From Azospirillum sp051124815 (GTDB lineage Bacteria; Pseudomonadota; Alphaproteobacteria; Azospirillales; Azospirillaceae), in contig NZ_CP118485.1 of assembly GCF_051124815.1 (NCBI RefSeq), positions 2,294,001 through 2,358,000 on the forward strand: a DNA stretch of 64,000 bases, in the 5' to 3' direction. Position 1 is the first letter of the stretch; every line of letters starts with the position of its first letter. Position numbers and translations under genes: made by a program. The notes below the pieces were generated by a model. It was not told the origin of the DNA. It was given only the letters and a program-made list of their open reading frames with translations, and ran no database searches. Positions 42,115 through 50,922 of the stretch are shown one piece after another.

Positions 42115-43641
42115 TCAAAGCTCCCAATCCGCCTCCACCATCACCGCGCCCGCACCGCGCCAGTCGGCGCGGCGCTCTGCCGGGGCGGTGCTGCGGTCGA
42201 AGCGGTAGGGTTCGGCGCCCAGGCAGCCGGCCACCGCGTCCAGCCCGTCGTCGGGACCGCGATAGCGGCCGTCGGGGCGCCAGTCGCGCATCTCGCGGAT
42301 CAGCGGCGTTTGCCAGACCTGCCGATGGGCCAGCAGGCGTCGGTCGGCCAGCAGCGCGTCGAAGGCTTCCAAGATGCGCCGGACCTTGGGAGTGCGGCTG
42401 TTCTGCTCGACCACCCCGGCGGCCAGCCGATCGTTGCGCAGCCGTTTGCGCAGCAGTCCGGGCAGGAAACGGCCAAGGCCGTTGATCTCGATGTGGACCG
42501 CCGGCAAATGGTTGTCGGCCAGGAAGCGGGAGACCAGCCGGCATTGCTGGTCGGCCTCCGTCTCCTCCGCCTTGGGATCGACGGCCAGATACAGCACCCG
42601 GTGCAGGTAGAAGCGCTCGTTCTCCCCGGCGAAGACCGCGGCGACCACGCTGCCGTCGCCACCCCGGCTCCTGCCGCCCCCCTCCCCCGCCGGCCGGGCG
42701 AAGGCCGGGTCCCACCAGCAGGTGGCTGACACCAGCTTCACCCCGTCCAGAGTCAGCACCGCGCGGCCCAGCGCCTCGCGATACTCCAGCTCCGCGTCGT
42801 AGCGGCCGAGATTGTCGACATTCAGCACCCCGTCGGTGATGCTGACCGGGCGCAGCAGCATCTGGCTGGTGAATTTGTTGGGGCCGGTGGATTTGCGGAT
42901 GCGGGCGACATGCGCCTCGCCGAAGCGCTCCTTCCAGGTGTAGCTGCGGCGGCCCTGCTCATCCTCGGTGTAGACCGGCAGGACCAGCCGCTCGAACCCG
43001 TCCAGGAAGGGCGGACTGCCGTCGTCGGTCTCCTCGGCATAGAGGCTGTCCTGCGCATGGGGCGTGCCGACATAGAGCTGCGTCCCACCCGGCACCAGCA
43101 CATACTCCAGCTCCGACAGACGCTCGCGCAATGCTGCGCGCTTCACCGCGGTGTCGGCGTTGCGCGGCACCTCGACATCGTCGCAGATCACCACGTCGGC
43201 GCGGCTGCCGGTGATGTTGCCGCCGATGCCCGCCGCCGCCATCGACGGGTCGCGCAGTTCCATCGGCCGTACCACGGTGAAGCGGTCGGCCGCCCATTGG
43301 TCGCGCACCGATGTCGGCGGTTTCAGATGGCTGCAATCGGGATGGCGTTCCAGGATGCGCTTGACGTTGCGCACCATCTTCATCGCCAGCTTCAGGTCGG
43401 CGGCCAGCACCAGCAGCCGGCGGTTGGGGTCGCGCAGCAGCAGCCAGGCCGCGAACAGCCCGACCAGCGTCGACTTGCCCGAGCCGCGGAAGGCCATCAG
43501 CAGCATGCGCCGGTTCGGCCCGGCCATATGCTCCTCCAGCCAGCCGGCCATCCGCGCATGATGGGCGGGCGTCTTCAGCTCCACCATGGCGTTCCAGCCC
43601 TGGACGAAGGCGCAGAAGCCGTCCTCGTCCTTCCCCGTCAT
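42115..43641 (-). CDS. Phage terminase large subunit
   Basis: 508 aa, ATG at 43641 overlapping the tail-spike stop (ATGA). ATPase domain with Walker A AFRGSGKST (about 49-57) and Walker B VVICDDVE (about 145-152). The C-terminal nuclease is suggested by CWWDPAFARP and later acidic residues (HIEINGLG and PDDGLDAVAG). It cuts and packages phage DNA. The nearest type is the T7-like terminase. No small subunit is adjacent. Confidence 0.88.
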   Translation of the reverse strand: MTGKDEDGFCAFVQGWNAMVELKTPAHHARMAGWLEEHMAGPNRRMLLMAFRGSGKSTLVGLFAAWLLLRDPNRRLLVLAADLKLAMKMVRNVKRILERHPDCSHLKPPTSVRDQWAADRFTVVRPMELRDPSMAAAGIGGNITGSRADVVICDDVEVPRNADTAVKRAALRERLSELEYVLVPGGTQLYVGTPHAQDSLYAEETDDGSPPFLDGFERLVLPVYTEDEQGRRSYTWKERFGEAHVARIRKSTGPNKFTSQMLLRPVSITDGVLNVDNLGRYDAELEYREALGRAVLTLDGVKLVSATCWWDPAFARPAGEGGGRSRGGDGSVVAAVFAGENERFYLHRVLYLAVDPKAEETEADQQCRLVSRFLADNHLPAVHIEINGLGRFLPGLLRKRLRNDRLAAGVVEQNSRTPKVRRILEAFDALLADRRLLAHRQVWQTPLIREMRDWRPDGRYRGPDDGLDAVAGCLGAEPYRFDRSTAPAERRADWRGAGAVMVEADWEL

Positions 43642-45668
43642 GGATTCCGCCCCAGGATGTGCCAGCCGGCGCCGTTCGACATCACCGTCACCGCATGACC
43701 CTGCGCGGTCAGCGCGATGGCCTCGCTGTCCGGCCCGCCACCGCCGGCCTGGGTGACGGTGACGCGGTTGCCGCCGGTGTCGGACTTCTTGACGGTGACC
43801 GTCCGCCCGACCGCATGCGGGGCCGACGGCACCGGCAACCGCACCTCCACCGCCCCGCTCCAGGCGCTGACCAGATAGAGCTGCTGGTTCAGATCCGGCT
43901 CGAACAGGCCGGGAGCCTCGTGATAGTGGGCATTGCCGGGCTGGCTGTTGCCGGCGACGATCCACCAGCCGGCGCCGTTCGACACCAGCGTGACGAAATC
44001 GTACCGGTTGCCGAGCGACAGCGTCCGCCCGTCCGGTCCCGGCCCGCCGATCTCCGTCACCGTCAGTGGATTGACCGACGCATCGGTGCGCTTGATCGTC
44101 ACCGCATGGCCGTTGGCGTCCCCGGCCTCGGGTAGCCGCAACTCCACGGCCCCGCCATAGGCGCTGACCAGATAGACCGAACTGCTCAGGTCCAGCGCCA
44201 CCACCCCGCCCGCGGCCGGCTCCACATACTCGGTGTCATAGCGCAGCGCTTCGACCACCAGTTCGGTGACGCGGCTGCGCTGAAGCCGGTTCTTCTCCGG
44301 ATAGCCGGCATTGACCGCCGTATATTGCCCGCCCGACCGGTCGAGGATCGCCGGCCCGGCGGCGGCGGAGAACAGGTTGACGACCGCCGTCTCGACCGAC
44401 CCGGCATCGATTTGCAAGTTCGGCAACGCCCCCAGAGACTCGGCGTAGAAATTCACGATCAGCGTCTTGTCGGTGACGGCGCCGACGCGGAAACAGGCTT
44501 CCGCCTCCGGCCACAGATTGGCCTCGCAGTCGAAGAAGGCGTTGTTGAAGCGCCCCTGCTCGACGAAGAATCCGCAGCCGCTCATCGGCGCCGACAGCGA
44601 ATAGACCCGCACGGCGTGGAAGCGGTTGGCGTTCGGCGTGTCGCCAGCCCCCGTCCGCGTCAGCCACACCCCATGGCGCGACGGCCGCGCCACCAGCACG
44701 CGGGCGATGTTGTTCCAATAGCAGGGCAGGTTCGGGTCGATGTAGCCGTCGAAGACCAGCCCCACCTCCGGCTCCCAGATCGTCAGGTCGGTCAGGCTGT
44801 TCTGCACGCAAGGCCCGTCGCGCCCGAACAGCCGCACCCCCACCTTTCCCTGTTCCAGCCGCAAGCCCGACAGGGTGGCGTAGCCGTCCGGCAGATGGAT
44901 CAGGTCGAAGCCGTTGGACGCGCCGCGGATCACCGACGCCTGCCCCACCCCGTACAGCGTCCGCCCATGGCCGAGCGTCAGCGTGTTGGCGATGCGGTAG
45001 GTCCCCGGCGGCACGAACACCGCGCGGGCCGAGGTCAGCGCCGCCTGCAGGGCCAGCGTGTCGTCGACCAGCCCGTCGCCCACCGCGCCGAAATCCTTCA
45101 CCGATACGAGGTCGGCCAGCTTGTCGCGCACCGGCCGGGCGGTGGCCCCGGCCCCCGGCGGCACATAGGTCGCCAGCGCCTCCTCGTCCACCGGCGGGCG
45201 GATCGTGGGGTTGCCGGCGCTGTCGAAGGCCAGCAGCTTGCCCAGGCGCAGTTCCCGCTCCGGCAGCAGCGGCGAGGCCGGCAGGTCGCTGTCGCCAAAG
45301 CGCAGCATCAGTTCCTGGTCGCCCGCCACCTGCTGGAGCATCGCCGTCAGCCGGTCCAGTTCGCCATTGAGGGCCGAGGCCGGCAGCGGCCCGCTCTCGC
45401 CGAAATCGCTGCGCCGTTCGATGGGAAGCCGGCGGCGCAGCAGCACCAGTGTTCCCTCCGCCGGCGCCGTTGCGAAGGTCACCGCCCCGCCGGCGCTGGC
45501 ACCGGCCCCGCCGACGGCGTAACCGGTGCTCTGCAGCGCGGCGCCCAGGAAGACCTGCAGATCCTCGTCGGTGAAGATCGGGAACGGGTAGGTGAAGACC
45601 CGCTGCATGCCGTCGGCGAGATACTGCACGCGCGGGGTCCCGCGCGGGATGAGAAGCGACGTGGACAT
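43638..45668 (-). CDS. Phage tail spike with pectate-lyase fold
   Basis: 676 aa; ATG at 45668 preceded by GGAG. Residues 1-120: adaptor of the T7-fibre N-terminal type (FTYPFPIFTDEDLQVFLG). About 195-480: right-handed beta-helix starting VSVKDFGAVGDG (Pectate_lyase_3), the usual depolymerase fold of spikes. Then two copies of an 84-99 residue unit (about 494-592 and 593-676), each with YLVSA-GAVE-RLP and ending SNGAGW. Probably binds and cleaves a host surface polysaccharide. Confidence 0.85.
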   Translation of the reverse strand: MSTSLLIPRGTPRVQYLADGMQRVFTYPFPIFTDEDLQVFLGAALQSTGYAVGGAGASAGGAVTFATAPAEGTLVLLRRRLPIERRSDFGESGPLPASALNGELDRLTAMLQQVAGDQELMLRFGDSDLPASPLLPERELRLGKLLAFDSAGNPTIRPPVDEEALATYVPPGAGATARPVRDKLADLVSVKDFGAVGDGLVDDTLALQAALTSARAVFVPPGTYRIANTLTLGHGRTLYGVGQASVIRGASNGFDLIHLPDGYATLSGLRLEQGKVGVRLFGRDGPCVQNSLTDLTIWEPEVGLVFDGYIDPNLPCYWNNIARVLVARPSRHGVWLTRTGAGDTPNANRFHAVRVYSLSAPMSGCGFFVEQGRFNNAFFDCEANLWPEAEACFRVGAVTDKTLIVNFYAESLGALPNLQIDAGSVETAVVNLFSAAAGPAILDRSGGQYTAVNAGYPEKNRLQRSRVTELVVEALRYDTEYVEPAAGGVVALDLSSSVYLVSAYGGAVELRLPEAGDANGHAVTIKRTDASVNPLTVTEIGGPGPDGRTLSLGNRYDFVTLVSNGAGWWIVAGNSQPGNAHYHEAPGLFEPDLNQQLYLVSAWSGAVEVRLPVPSAPHAVGRTVTVKKSDTGGNRVTVTQAGGGGPDSEAIALTAQGHAVTVMSNGAGWHILGRNP

Positions 45669-45765
45669 CGGGAACTCCAAAAGAAAAACGCCCTCTCCCT
45701 GGGCGGGCTACGGCATTCCCACGTCTCCAGACGTTGGTAGGTTTCTGCAGGCCCGGAAATTCTGC

Positions 45766-45848
45766 GTCATCCCCGCGAAGGCGGGGATCCAGGAAACTCC
45801 GCAATCAAGCGGCTGAAACGACTGGATTCCCGCCTTCGCGGGAATGAC
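45766..45848. repeat. REP-like palindrome, copy B
   Basis: Same arms as copy A (GTCATCCCCGCGAAGGCGGG and its complement at the far end) and the same CAAGCGGCTG inside, in the same orientation. Together the copies bracket the tail-spike and terminase genes. Confidence 0.85.
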
Positions 45849-45893
45849 GGCCGAAAGAATGCCGGAGTTGGAGAGAGAGGAGGGAGCCGTTCC

Positions 45894-46700
45894 TCAAAAG
45901 AACTTGCTCATGTATTCCAGCCGCTGACGGTCGGCGAGTTGCGACAACTCCAGCAGGTTGCGGCGCTTGGCCTCGTCCAGGCTCTGCTGGATGGCGGCGC
46001 GCTTCAGCTGGTCGGTGGCCTGGGCGTCCTTGCGCTCGGTCTCGCTGGAGTTGGTCAACCCCAGCAGGATCGCCTCGCCGGAGCCGTCCTGCGCGGTCAC
46101 CCCGCGCGCCCCCAGCCCGGCGCGGGTCTTGCTGACCGCCTGCCGCAATGCCGCCAGCCGCCGCTGTTCGGCGGCATCCGCCGCGGCGGTCAGTTGTGCC
46201 AGCTGGGTCTGCGCGTCGGTTTCCTTGGCGCGCACCGCCTCCTCCTGGCTGGCGCGCAGCTGGGCCAGCGTCTGTTCCTGGGACCCGCGGTAATCGTCCA
46301 TCTCCTTGGCCCGCGCCGCCGCCGCGGCGGCAGCGGCGGCCTCATCCTTCTGGCGCTGCAACTCCTCCTCCCGTTGCCGCAACTCGGCGTCGTGGCTCCA
46401 CTGGCGGGCCTGCGCCTCCGCCTCCAGTTGGGCCTGTTGCTGGCGGGCGGCGGCGGCGGCCTGGGCATTGCGTTCGGCCGCCGCCGCTTCCTCGCGGTAT
46501 TTCTGCTCCAGCGCCGCCTGGGCGGCGGCAGCCTGCGCCGCATCCTGCTGGCGCTTGTATTCCAGTTCGGCAGCGGCTTGCTGGGCTGCGGCCTGTTGCG
46601 CGGCGGCGCTGGACTGGCCGGCGCCGGCGTTGCGCACGGTGCCGATGACGGAGTTCGCCAACGGCAGCGCCGTGGTCACGAGGGGAGCGATTCCACCCAT
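45894..46700 (-). CDS. Phage coiled-coil virion protein
   Basis: 268 aa, Ala/Gln/Glu-rich; almost the whole chain from 30 to 190 predicts a coiled coil, after a short hydrophobic N-terminus (GGIAPLVTTALPLANSVIG). The Gly-rich GLGARGVTAQDGSGEA (about 197-212) is typical of small internal virion proteins of podoviruses. The position between tail-tube B and tail spike matches T7 internal core proteins. The start overlaps the upstream stop. Confidence 0.7.
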   Translation of the reverse strand: MGGIAPLVTTALPLANSVIGTVRNAGAGQSSAAAQQAAAQQAAAELEYKRQQDAAQAAAAQAALEQKYREEAAAAERNAQAAAAARQQQAQLEAEAQARQWSHDAELRQREEELQRQKDEAAAAAAAAARAKEMDDYRGSQEQTLAQLRASQEEAVRAKETDAQTQLAQLTAAADAAEQRRLAALRQAVSKTRAGLGARGVTAQDGSGEAILLGLTNSSETERKDAQATDQLKRAAIQQSLDEAKRRNLLELSQLADRQRLEYMSKFF

Positions 46701-48598
46701 CAGTCATTCACCTTCAGTTCCATGGTCACGGAAAGCAGCGTGAAAGGCAGCGGCGCATCCTGTTCGATGCGCCAAAGCGGGACATCGGTGTCATGGCGCC
46801 AGCCGAGCGCCCGCAGCCGGCGGTCGCCGGAAACGCGCGGCGGCACCCCGCCGGCCGGTTGCGGCCCCAGCCGGTGAAGCGGAAGTTCCTGCAACCCGCG
46901 TCCCAGATCGACGCGCAGCGCTGCCGTCTCCTCCAGCCGGAAGGTGACGGCAACCAGCCGGACGATGTCGGCCCCGGTCGCCTGCCCCAGCAGGTTGGGC
47001 GGCAGCGGCTCGATCCGGTGGGTGTAGGGCAACCCGATCTCCACCTTGCGCGCCGGCGGATCGAGCGTGACGCTGCCGGCCTGCACCATGGCAGGGTTGC
47101 GGATCACCCCGTCTGCGACGATGGCGACCGTCCGCCCCTCCAGATGCGCCAGCCCGCCCCAGACGGCGGTTGCCTCACCCCGTTCGCCGGTGATCGCGGC
47201 GTCGAGGTTCAACGCGTCGTCGAACCGCTCCACGGTCCAGACGCCGCGCCGCTCCACCAGCGCATAGACCTCGTCCCCCACCGCGGCGACGGAGCGCACC
47301 GCCCCGTCGGTCTCAAGCAGGGTCCAGGCGGTGACCGTCTCCGCCCGGTAGGCGGTCAGCGCCCCCAGCGTGCCGTCCTCCATCGCCACGAACAGCAGCC
47401 GGCGGTTCTGGTCGTAGTCCTGGTCGCGCGGGCTGGCCACCAGATGGCGAGCGAGCAACGCCAGATCGTTGGCCTGATAGGCCGCCTCGGTGTCGGTGTA
47501 GAGGAACTCGCGGATTTCGCGCCGGTTGCGCGGCACGAACAGCGTCGCCCCCTCCACGTCGCGCGGCGGGATGGCGCGGTCCATCGGCGAGCCGATGCGC
47601 GTCTGCCGGTTGACCTGCATGCTCTGCGGGGTCAGCGGGTCGCCGGTCACCATATATTCGGCGCCGGAGGTGAAGACCTGCAGATGCCGGCCGGAGAAGA
47701 CGGCGCGCACCGCATTGACCTGATCGGACAGGATGCCGAACTCGATGGCCTGATCGTCCAGCCCCTCGCCCAGGTCGAAGTTCCAGATCTGGGCGGAGCG
47801 CGACAGCCACAGCCGGTTGGGCAGATCGCGCGATCCGCCGATGACCAGCCGGTCCTGATGAAAGGCCGCCGACACCGGCCAGCCGCGCAATGCCGAAAAG
47901 GCCTGCTCCTCCCAACTCGTGGTCGGCTGGGTGTCGGCCAGCGTTTCCTTGACCGTGGCGTTGACCTGGGTAGCCGACACCACGCCGGTCACCAGCAGTT
48001 GCTTGCCATTGATGCGGATGCGGGTGCCGTCATGGCGCGGGTCGAACACCGGGGCCGATGCGGTGACGCTGATCGCCCCGCTGGTCCCCGACGGCGTCAG
48101 CGTCACCGCCGGATCGCCGAAGCGGTGAAAGGGCGTGCGCACCAGTTCCCCCTCCACCGCGAAGGCCCAGTCCGACAACGTCCATCCGCCGTCGTCGCCG
48201 CGCGTCAGCTTGCGCGGCGGCAGGTCGGGATGGCAGACCAGCAACGTGTCGGCGCTCTGCGTCCAGGTGATCTGCGCCAGTTGCGTCAACGTCCAGGGTG
48301 CGGCGACCGAGGCCAGCTTGGTCCCGCCCTGGAACACGTCGATCCAGCCGTCGGTGAAGACCAGCAGATAGGTCTGCTCGGCGTTGCGCTCGAACGCCAC
48401 CAGCCGGCCGTCGCCCCGCGCCAGCGCGGTGAAGGCAAGGCCGGAGCGCCGGGTCACCCCGCCGGTCGGATCGATGAACAGGTTGCGCAGCGCCAGCGCG
48501 CCGTTGTCGTAAGCCTTGAGGTCGCCGCGCCCGAGCAGGCGGCGCGAAACCTCGCCGGCGGTGAAGTTGGTCTTGACCTGATGCAGCCGTCCCATCAC
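46700..48598 (-). CDS. Phage tail protein (tail-tube B-like)
   Basis: 632 aa. The N-terminus NFTAGEVSRRLLGRGDLKAYDNGA then LRNLFIDPTGGVTRRSG is a signature shared by a large podovirus structural family, usually next to a gp11-like protein. The rest is beta-rich. By position it is the equivalent of T7 gp12 (nozzle). An in-frame second Met is at residue 2. Confidence 0.78.
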   Translation of the reverse strand: MMGRLHQVKTNFTAGEVSRRLLGRGDLKAYDNGALALRNLFIDPTGGVTRRSGLAFTALARGDGRLVAFERNAEQTYLLVFTDGWIDVFQGGTKLASVAAPWTLTQLAQITWTQSADTLLVCHPDLPPRKLTRGDDGGWTLSDWAFAVEGELVRTPFHRFGDPAVTLTPSGTSGAISVTASAPVFDPRHDGTRIRINGKQLLVTGVVSATQVNATVKETLADTQPTTSWEEQAFSALRGWPVSAAFHQDRLVIGGSRDLPNRLWLSRSAQIWNFDLGEGLDDQAIEFGILSDQVNAVRAVFSGRHLQVFTSGAEYMVTGDPLTPQSMQVNRQTRIGSPMDRAIPPRDVEGATLFVPRNRREIREFLYTDTEAAYQANDLALLARHLVASPRDQDYDQNRRLLFVAMEDGTLGALTAYRAETVTAWTLLETDGAVRSVAAVGDEVYALVERRGVWTVERFDDALNLDAAITGERGEATAVWGGLAHLEGRTVAIVADGVIRNPAMVQAGSVTLDPPARKVEIGLPYTHRIEPLPPNLLGQATGADIVRLVAVTFRLEETAALRVDLGRGLQELPLHRLGPQPAGGVPPRVSGDRRLRALGWRHDTDVPLWRIEQDAPLPFTLLSVTMELKVND

Positions 48599-48608
48599 GC
48601 CCTCCCCT

Positions 48609-49178
48609 TCATGCCCGTGCGTCTATCAGGGTGAAGTCCTCGAATCCGGGCTGGCTGTCCTGCTGGGCGTCGATCTGGCGGGCGCGGCGGAACTCGCTCT
48701 CGGCCAGCTGGGCCAGCAGCTCCGCCCGTGTCGAGCTTTCGGTCAGCGGCAGGCAGAACTCGGCGGCGAGCCGGGCGATCAGCACCTGATCGAAGAAGGG
48801 CGGGAAATCCTCCTCCGCCGGCCGGCCGATGTAGGACAGGGTGACGGCGCCGGCATCGCACAGCAGCGTCCGGCCAACGATGCGATAGGACAGGCCGCGC
48901 CCCCGCCCGTCGCCGCCCGCCCCCAGCGCCCGCAGGAAATCGGACGGCAGTTGGAAGGCGCAGGCGTAATCAGCGACCGGCGGTTCGGCCAGCCGCGGCA
49001 GCGTCGCCTGGACACTGGCGAAGCTCCAGGCATTGGCCGACAGCAGCGCGTCGCGCGTCGGTGCATAGAGGGCGGCGGCCACCTCCGCCTCGGCGGAGCC
49101 GTCGTCGAAGGACGCGATTGCGGTGGCGCCGAGCTTGATCAGCGCCCGGCCGCACAGGCCGATGGCGGTCAGGGCCAT
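48609..49178 (-). CDS. Phage tail-tube A / head-tail adaptor-like protein
   Basis: 189 aa. IGLCGRALIKLGATAIASF then a run YAPTRDALLSANAWSFA resembles the T7 gp11-type gatekeeper family (helical, with a conserved W before the turn). 10 bp before the next phage gene. Connects portal and tail in intact phages; no portal gene is present here. Confidence 0.75.
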   Translation of the reverse strand: MALTAIGLCGRALIKLGATAIASFDDGSAEAEVAAALYAPTRDALLSANAWSFASVQATLPRLAEPPVADYACAFQLPSDFLRALGAGGDGRGRGLSYRIVGRTLLCDAGAVTLSYIGRPAEEDFPPFFDQVLIARLAAEFCLPLTESSTRAELLAQLAESEFRRARQIDAQQDSQPGFEDFTLIDARA

Positions 49179-49256
49179 GGGCTGGTCTCCAGTTCCAGGG
49201 TTCCGGAAAGGCGCCGCCCTCTGCGGTCGAGGTGCGGCACCTCCCCCGTCGGCGGA

Positions 49257-49529
49257 TCAGTCGCTGTTGGCGCTGCCGAACGGCGTCAGGTTGGCGACGT
49301 CCACCGCCCCGTTGGCGCTGGCCGCCACCACCAGCACGCCGGTGGCCGGCGCGGCGCTGCCGACTGCGCAGTTCGCCAGCAGCATGTCGCCCACCCGCAG
49401 CAGGTCGGCCGCGCCGTTGAAATAGCCGGCGGTGTCGACGTCGGTCGCCGCATCGGCCGTGGTGTAGTGCCAGAGCGTGAAGCCGTTCGCATAGGCGAGC
49501 ACGCTCAAATCCTTGGACGCATAGGCCAT
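49257..49529 (-). CDS. Small phage head-associated protein
   Basis: 90 aa. Beta-rich (KDLSVLAYANGFTLWHYTT, then LRVGDMLLANC). Lies directly after the capsid gene, where many phages encode a decoration or capsid-stabilising protein. Known only as a phage hypothetical family. Confidence 0.7.
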   Translation of the reverse strand: MAYASKDLSVLAYANGFTLWHYTTADAATDVDTAGYFNGAADLLRVGDMLLANCAVGSAAPATGVLVVAASANGAVDVANLTPFGSANSD

Positions 49530-49588
49530 GGATCGAAGTCTCCGGATTTTGTGGGGGGATGCGGGAGAGGGGGAGGATCAGCCCCCGC

Positions 49589-50407
49589 TCAGCTCTCCAG
49601 GCAGCGCAGGGTCACCACGCCGGTGGTGTCGATCAGCGCGGCGCCCTGGCTCATCATGTTGTTGACGAAATGCGCCGCGCGGTCGCCGTGCCAGGTGATG
49701 TCGGTCTTCACGTCGGCGCCCGCCGCATGGCCGACCGCCGTCTTGTGGTACCAGTGGCAGAGCCGGACGCCGCCGTTCAGCGTCAGGCCGGAATGCGGCA
49801 GCCACAGCGTGCCGAGCCAGCGCTTGGCCTGGGTGCCGCGCCAGGGCAGCTCGTCAGAACCGACATAATCGGAGCTGGCGAACTCCTCGATGCCCAGCAG
49901 CTGGCTCCACTGCTTCCAGCCGACGACGGCGAAGCGCTGGCCGTCGTCCGGCACGTCGGCCTCGCCCATCATCTCGAAGGCGGCCAGGATCTTGGCCTTG
50001 GTCAGCCCGTCGGCGGCGCTGCCGGCATAGTTGACGGACTTGTTCAGTTCGGCGATCAGCAGCTCGTCGGTCTTGCGGCCCAGCGCATAGGCGCCGGCAT
50101 TGGCGATGATCTGGCGCTCGTCGATGTTGGTCTTCAGCTCGTCCAGCCGGTCGACCCAGTCGCCGGCATAGAAATCGTACAGCGCACATTCCACCGGCGT
50201 GTGGTCCAGGTTCATCACCGGAACCGCGCCGTGCCGCGACTTGGTGGATGCCGCGCCCTTGCCCACCTTCTGGAAGACGGTGGAGGCGCCCTGCACGTTG
50301 TTCTTGCTGCGCACCGTGTTGCGCAGCTTGGAGCCCATGCGCTGATAGGCCTCGTGGACCTCGCGCTCGAACTGCTTGACGAAAGCCTGGGCGATGCTGG
50401 TCGACAT
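49589..50407 (-). CDS. Phage major capsid protein
   Basis: 272 aa. The sequence around FVKQFEREVHEAYQRMGSKL and the later DERQIIANAGAYALGRKTDE match a capsid family of podovirus-like prophages. Short for an HK97-fold protein, with no scaffold or protease domain. First gene of the remnant. Confidence 0.75.
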   Translation of the reverse strand: MSTSIAQAFVKQFEREVHEAYQRMGSKLRNTVRSKNNVQGASTVFQKVGKGAASTKSRHGAVPVMNLDHTPVECALYDFYAGDWVDRLDELKTNIDERQIIANAGAYALGRKTDELLIAELNKSVNYAGSAADGLTKAKILAAFEMMGEADVPDDGQRFAVVGWKQWSQLLGIEEFASSDYVGSDELPWRGTQAKRWLGTLWLPHSGLTLNGGVRLCHWYHKTAVGHAAGADVKTDITWHGDRAAHFVNNMMSQGAALIDTTGVVTLRCLES

Positions 50408-50532
50408 GTGGATATTTTCCTTTCGCGTTCCTGCGGCTCCCGCTGAGGTGACGGCGGGAGGGATCGTTCCGCCATCCGGTTGTCGGGATGCGTGCGGGAC
50501 GCAGCGCCGGCCGCGGGCGAAACGCGAAAACG

Positions 50533-50575
50533 AAAAGGGCCGGCCGGACTTTGGAAGTGTCCGGCCGGCCCTTTT
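50533..50575 (-). terminator. Strong terminator downstream of the fur operon
   Basis: AAAAGGGCCGGCCGGAC pairs with GTCCGGCCGGCCCTTTT around a 9-nt loop, 17 bp of perfect stem; on the minus strand it runs into TTTTCGTTTTC. It isolates the fur operon from the phage capsid promoter. Confidence 0.85.
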
Positions 50576-50697
50576 CGGACCGAAGCGAGGGGGAGCTTTG
50601 GTGCTGTCGGGCGGCAGGTCCGAGGGGCGGACCTATCGCCTTGACAGGATTGGTTCTAGGATTTTATGCGGAAGTGGTCAAGGACTATCTTCATATC

Positions 50698-50922
50698 TCA
50701 ATGCCGAACCGGCCCCGCCACCCAATGGCTGACGATGGTCTCCGCCTGGGCCGGCGGGATCTCCGGATGGTGATAGCGATAGACCGTCACCGCAGCCTCC
50801 AGCGCATAGCGTTCCGGCTGGCCGCAGCGGCACAGGCCGGAATAGCAGCGCTGCACGGCGTCGCGGCAGGCGATGGCGTCGGCGATCGGCTGATCGGCCT
50901 CAAGGAAACGGGGATCGGTCAT
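50698..50922 (-). CDS. Small Cys-rich protein coupled to fur
   Basis: 74 aa; its ATG overlaps the fur stop (ATGA). Four Cys lie in a short span (C19, C26, C31, C33; ACRDAVQRCYSGLCRCGQ), followed by HH at 51-52 (YRYHHPE), which suggests metal binding. No family recognised. Its coupling to a Fur-type regulator suggests a role in metal handling or sensing; that is inference. Confidence 0.75.
   Translation of the reverse strand: MTDPRFLEADQPIADAIACRDAVQRCYSGLCRCGQPERYALEAAVTVYRYHHPEIPPAQAETIVSHWVAGPVRH

Larger units (their letters stand above)
41565..50407 (-). mobile_element. Podovirus-type prophage remnant (structural module only)
   Basis: Eight minus-strand genes in the order of a T7-like late module: capsid, small head protein, tail-tube A-like, tail-tube B-like, coiled-coil virion protein, tail spike, terminase large subunit, small membrane protein. 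Missing from the recognisable set are portal, scaffold/protease, small terminase, lysozyme, integrase, repressor and replication genes, and no att repeat was seen. All frames are intact, with start/stop overlaps kept, so decay is not advanced. Confidence 0.85.

Noticed and set aside
41565..50407. Prophage att sites
   Set aside because: No tRNA gene and no direct repeat flanking the module was found; the internal REP copies are not att sites because they do not lie at the ends.
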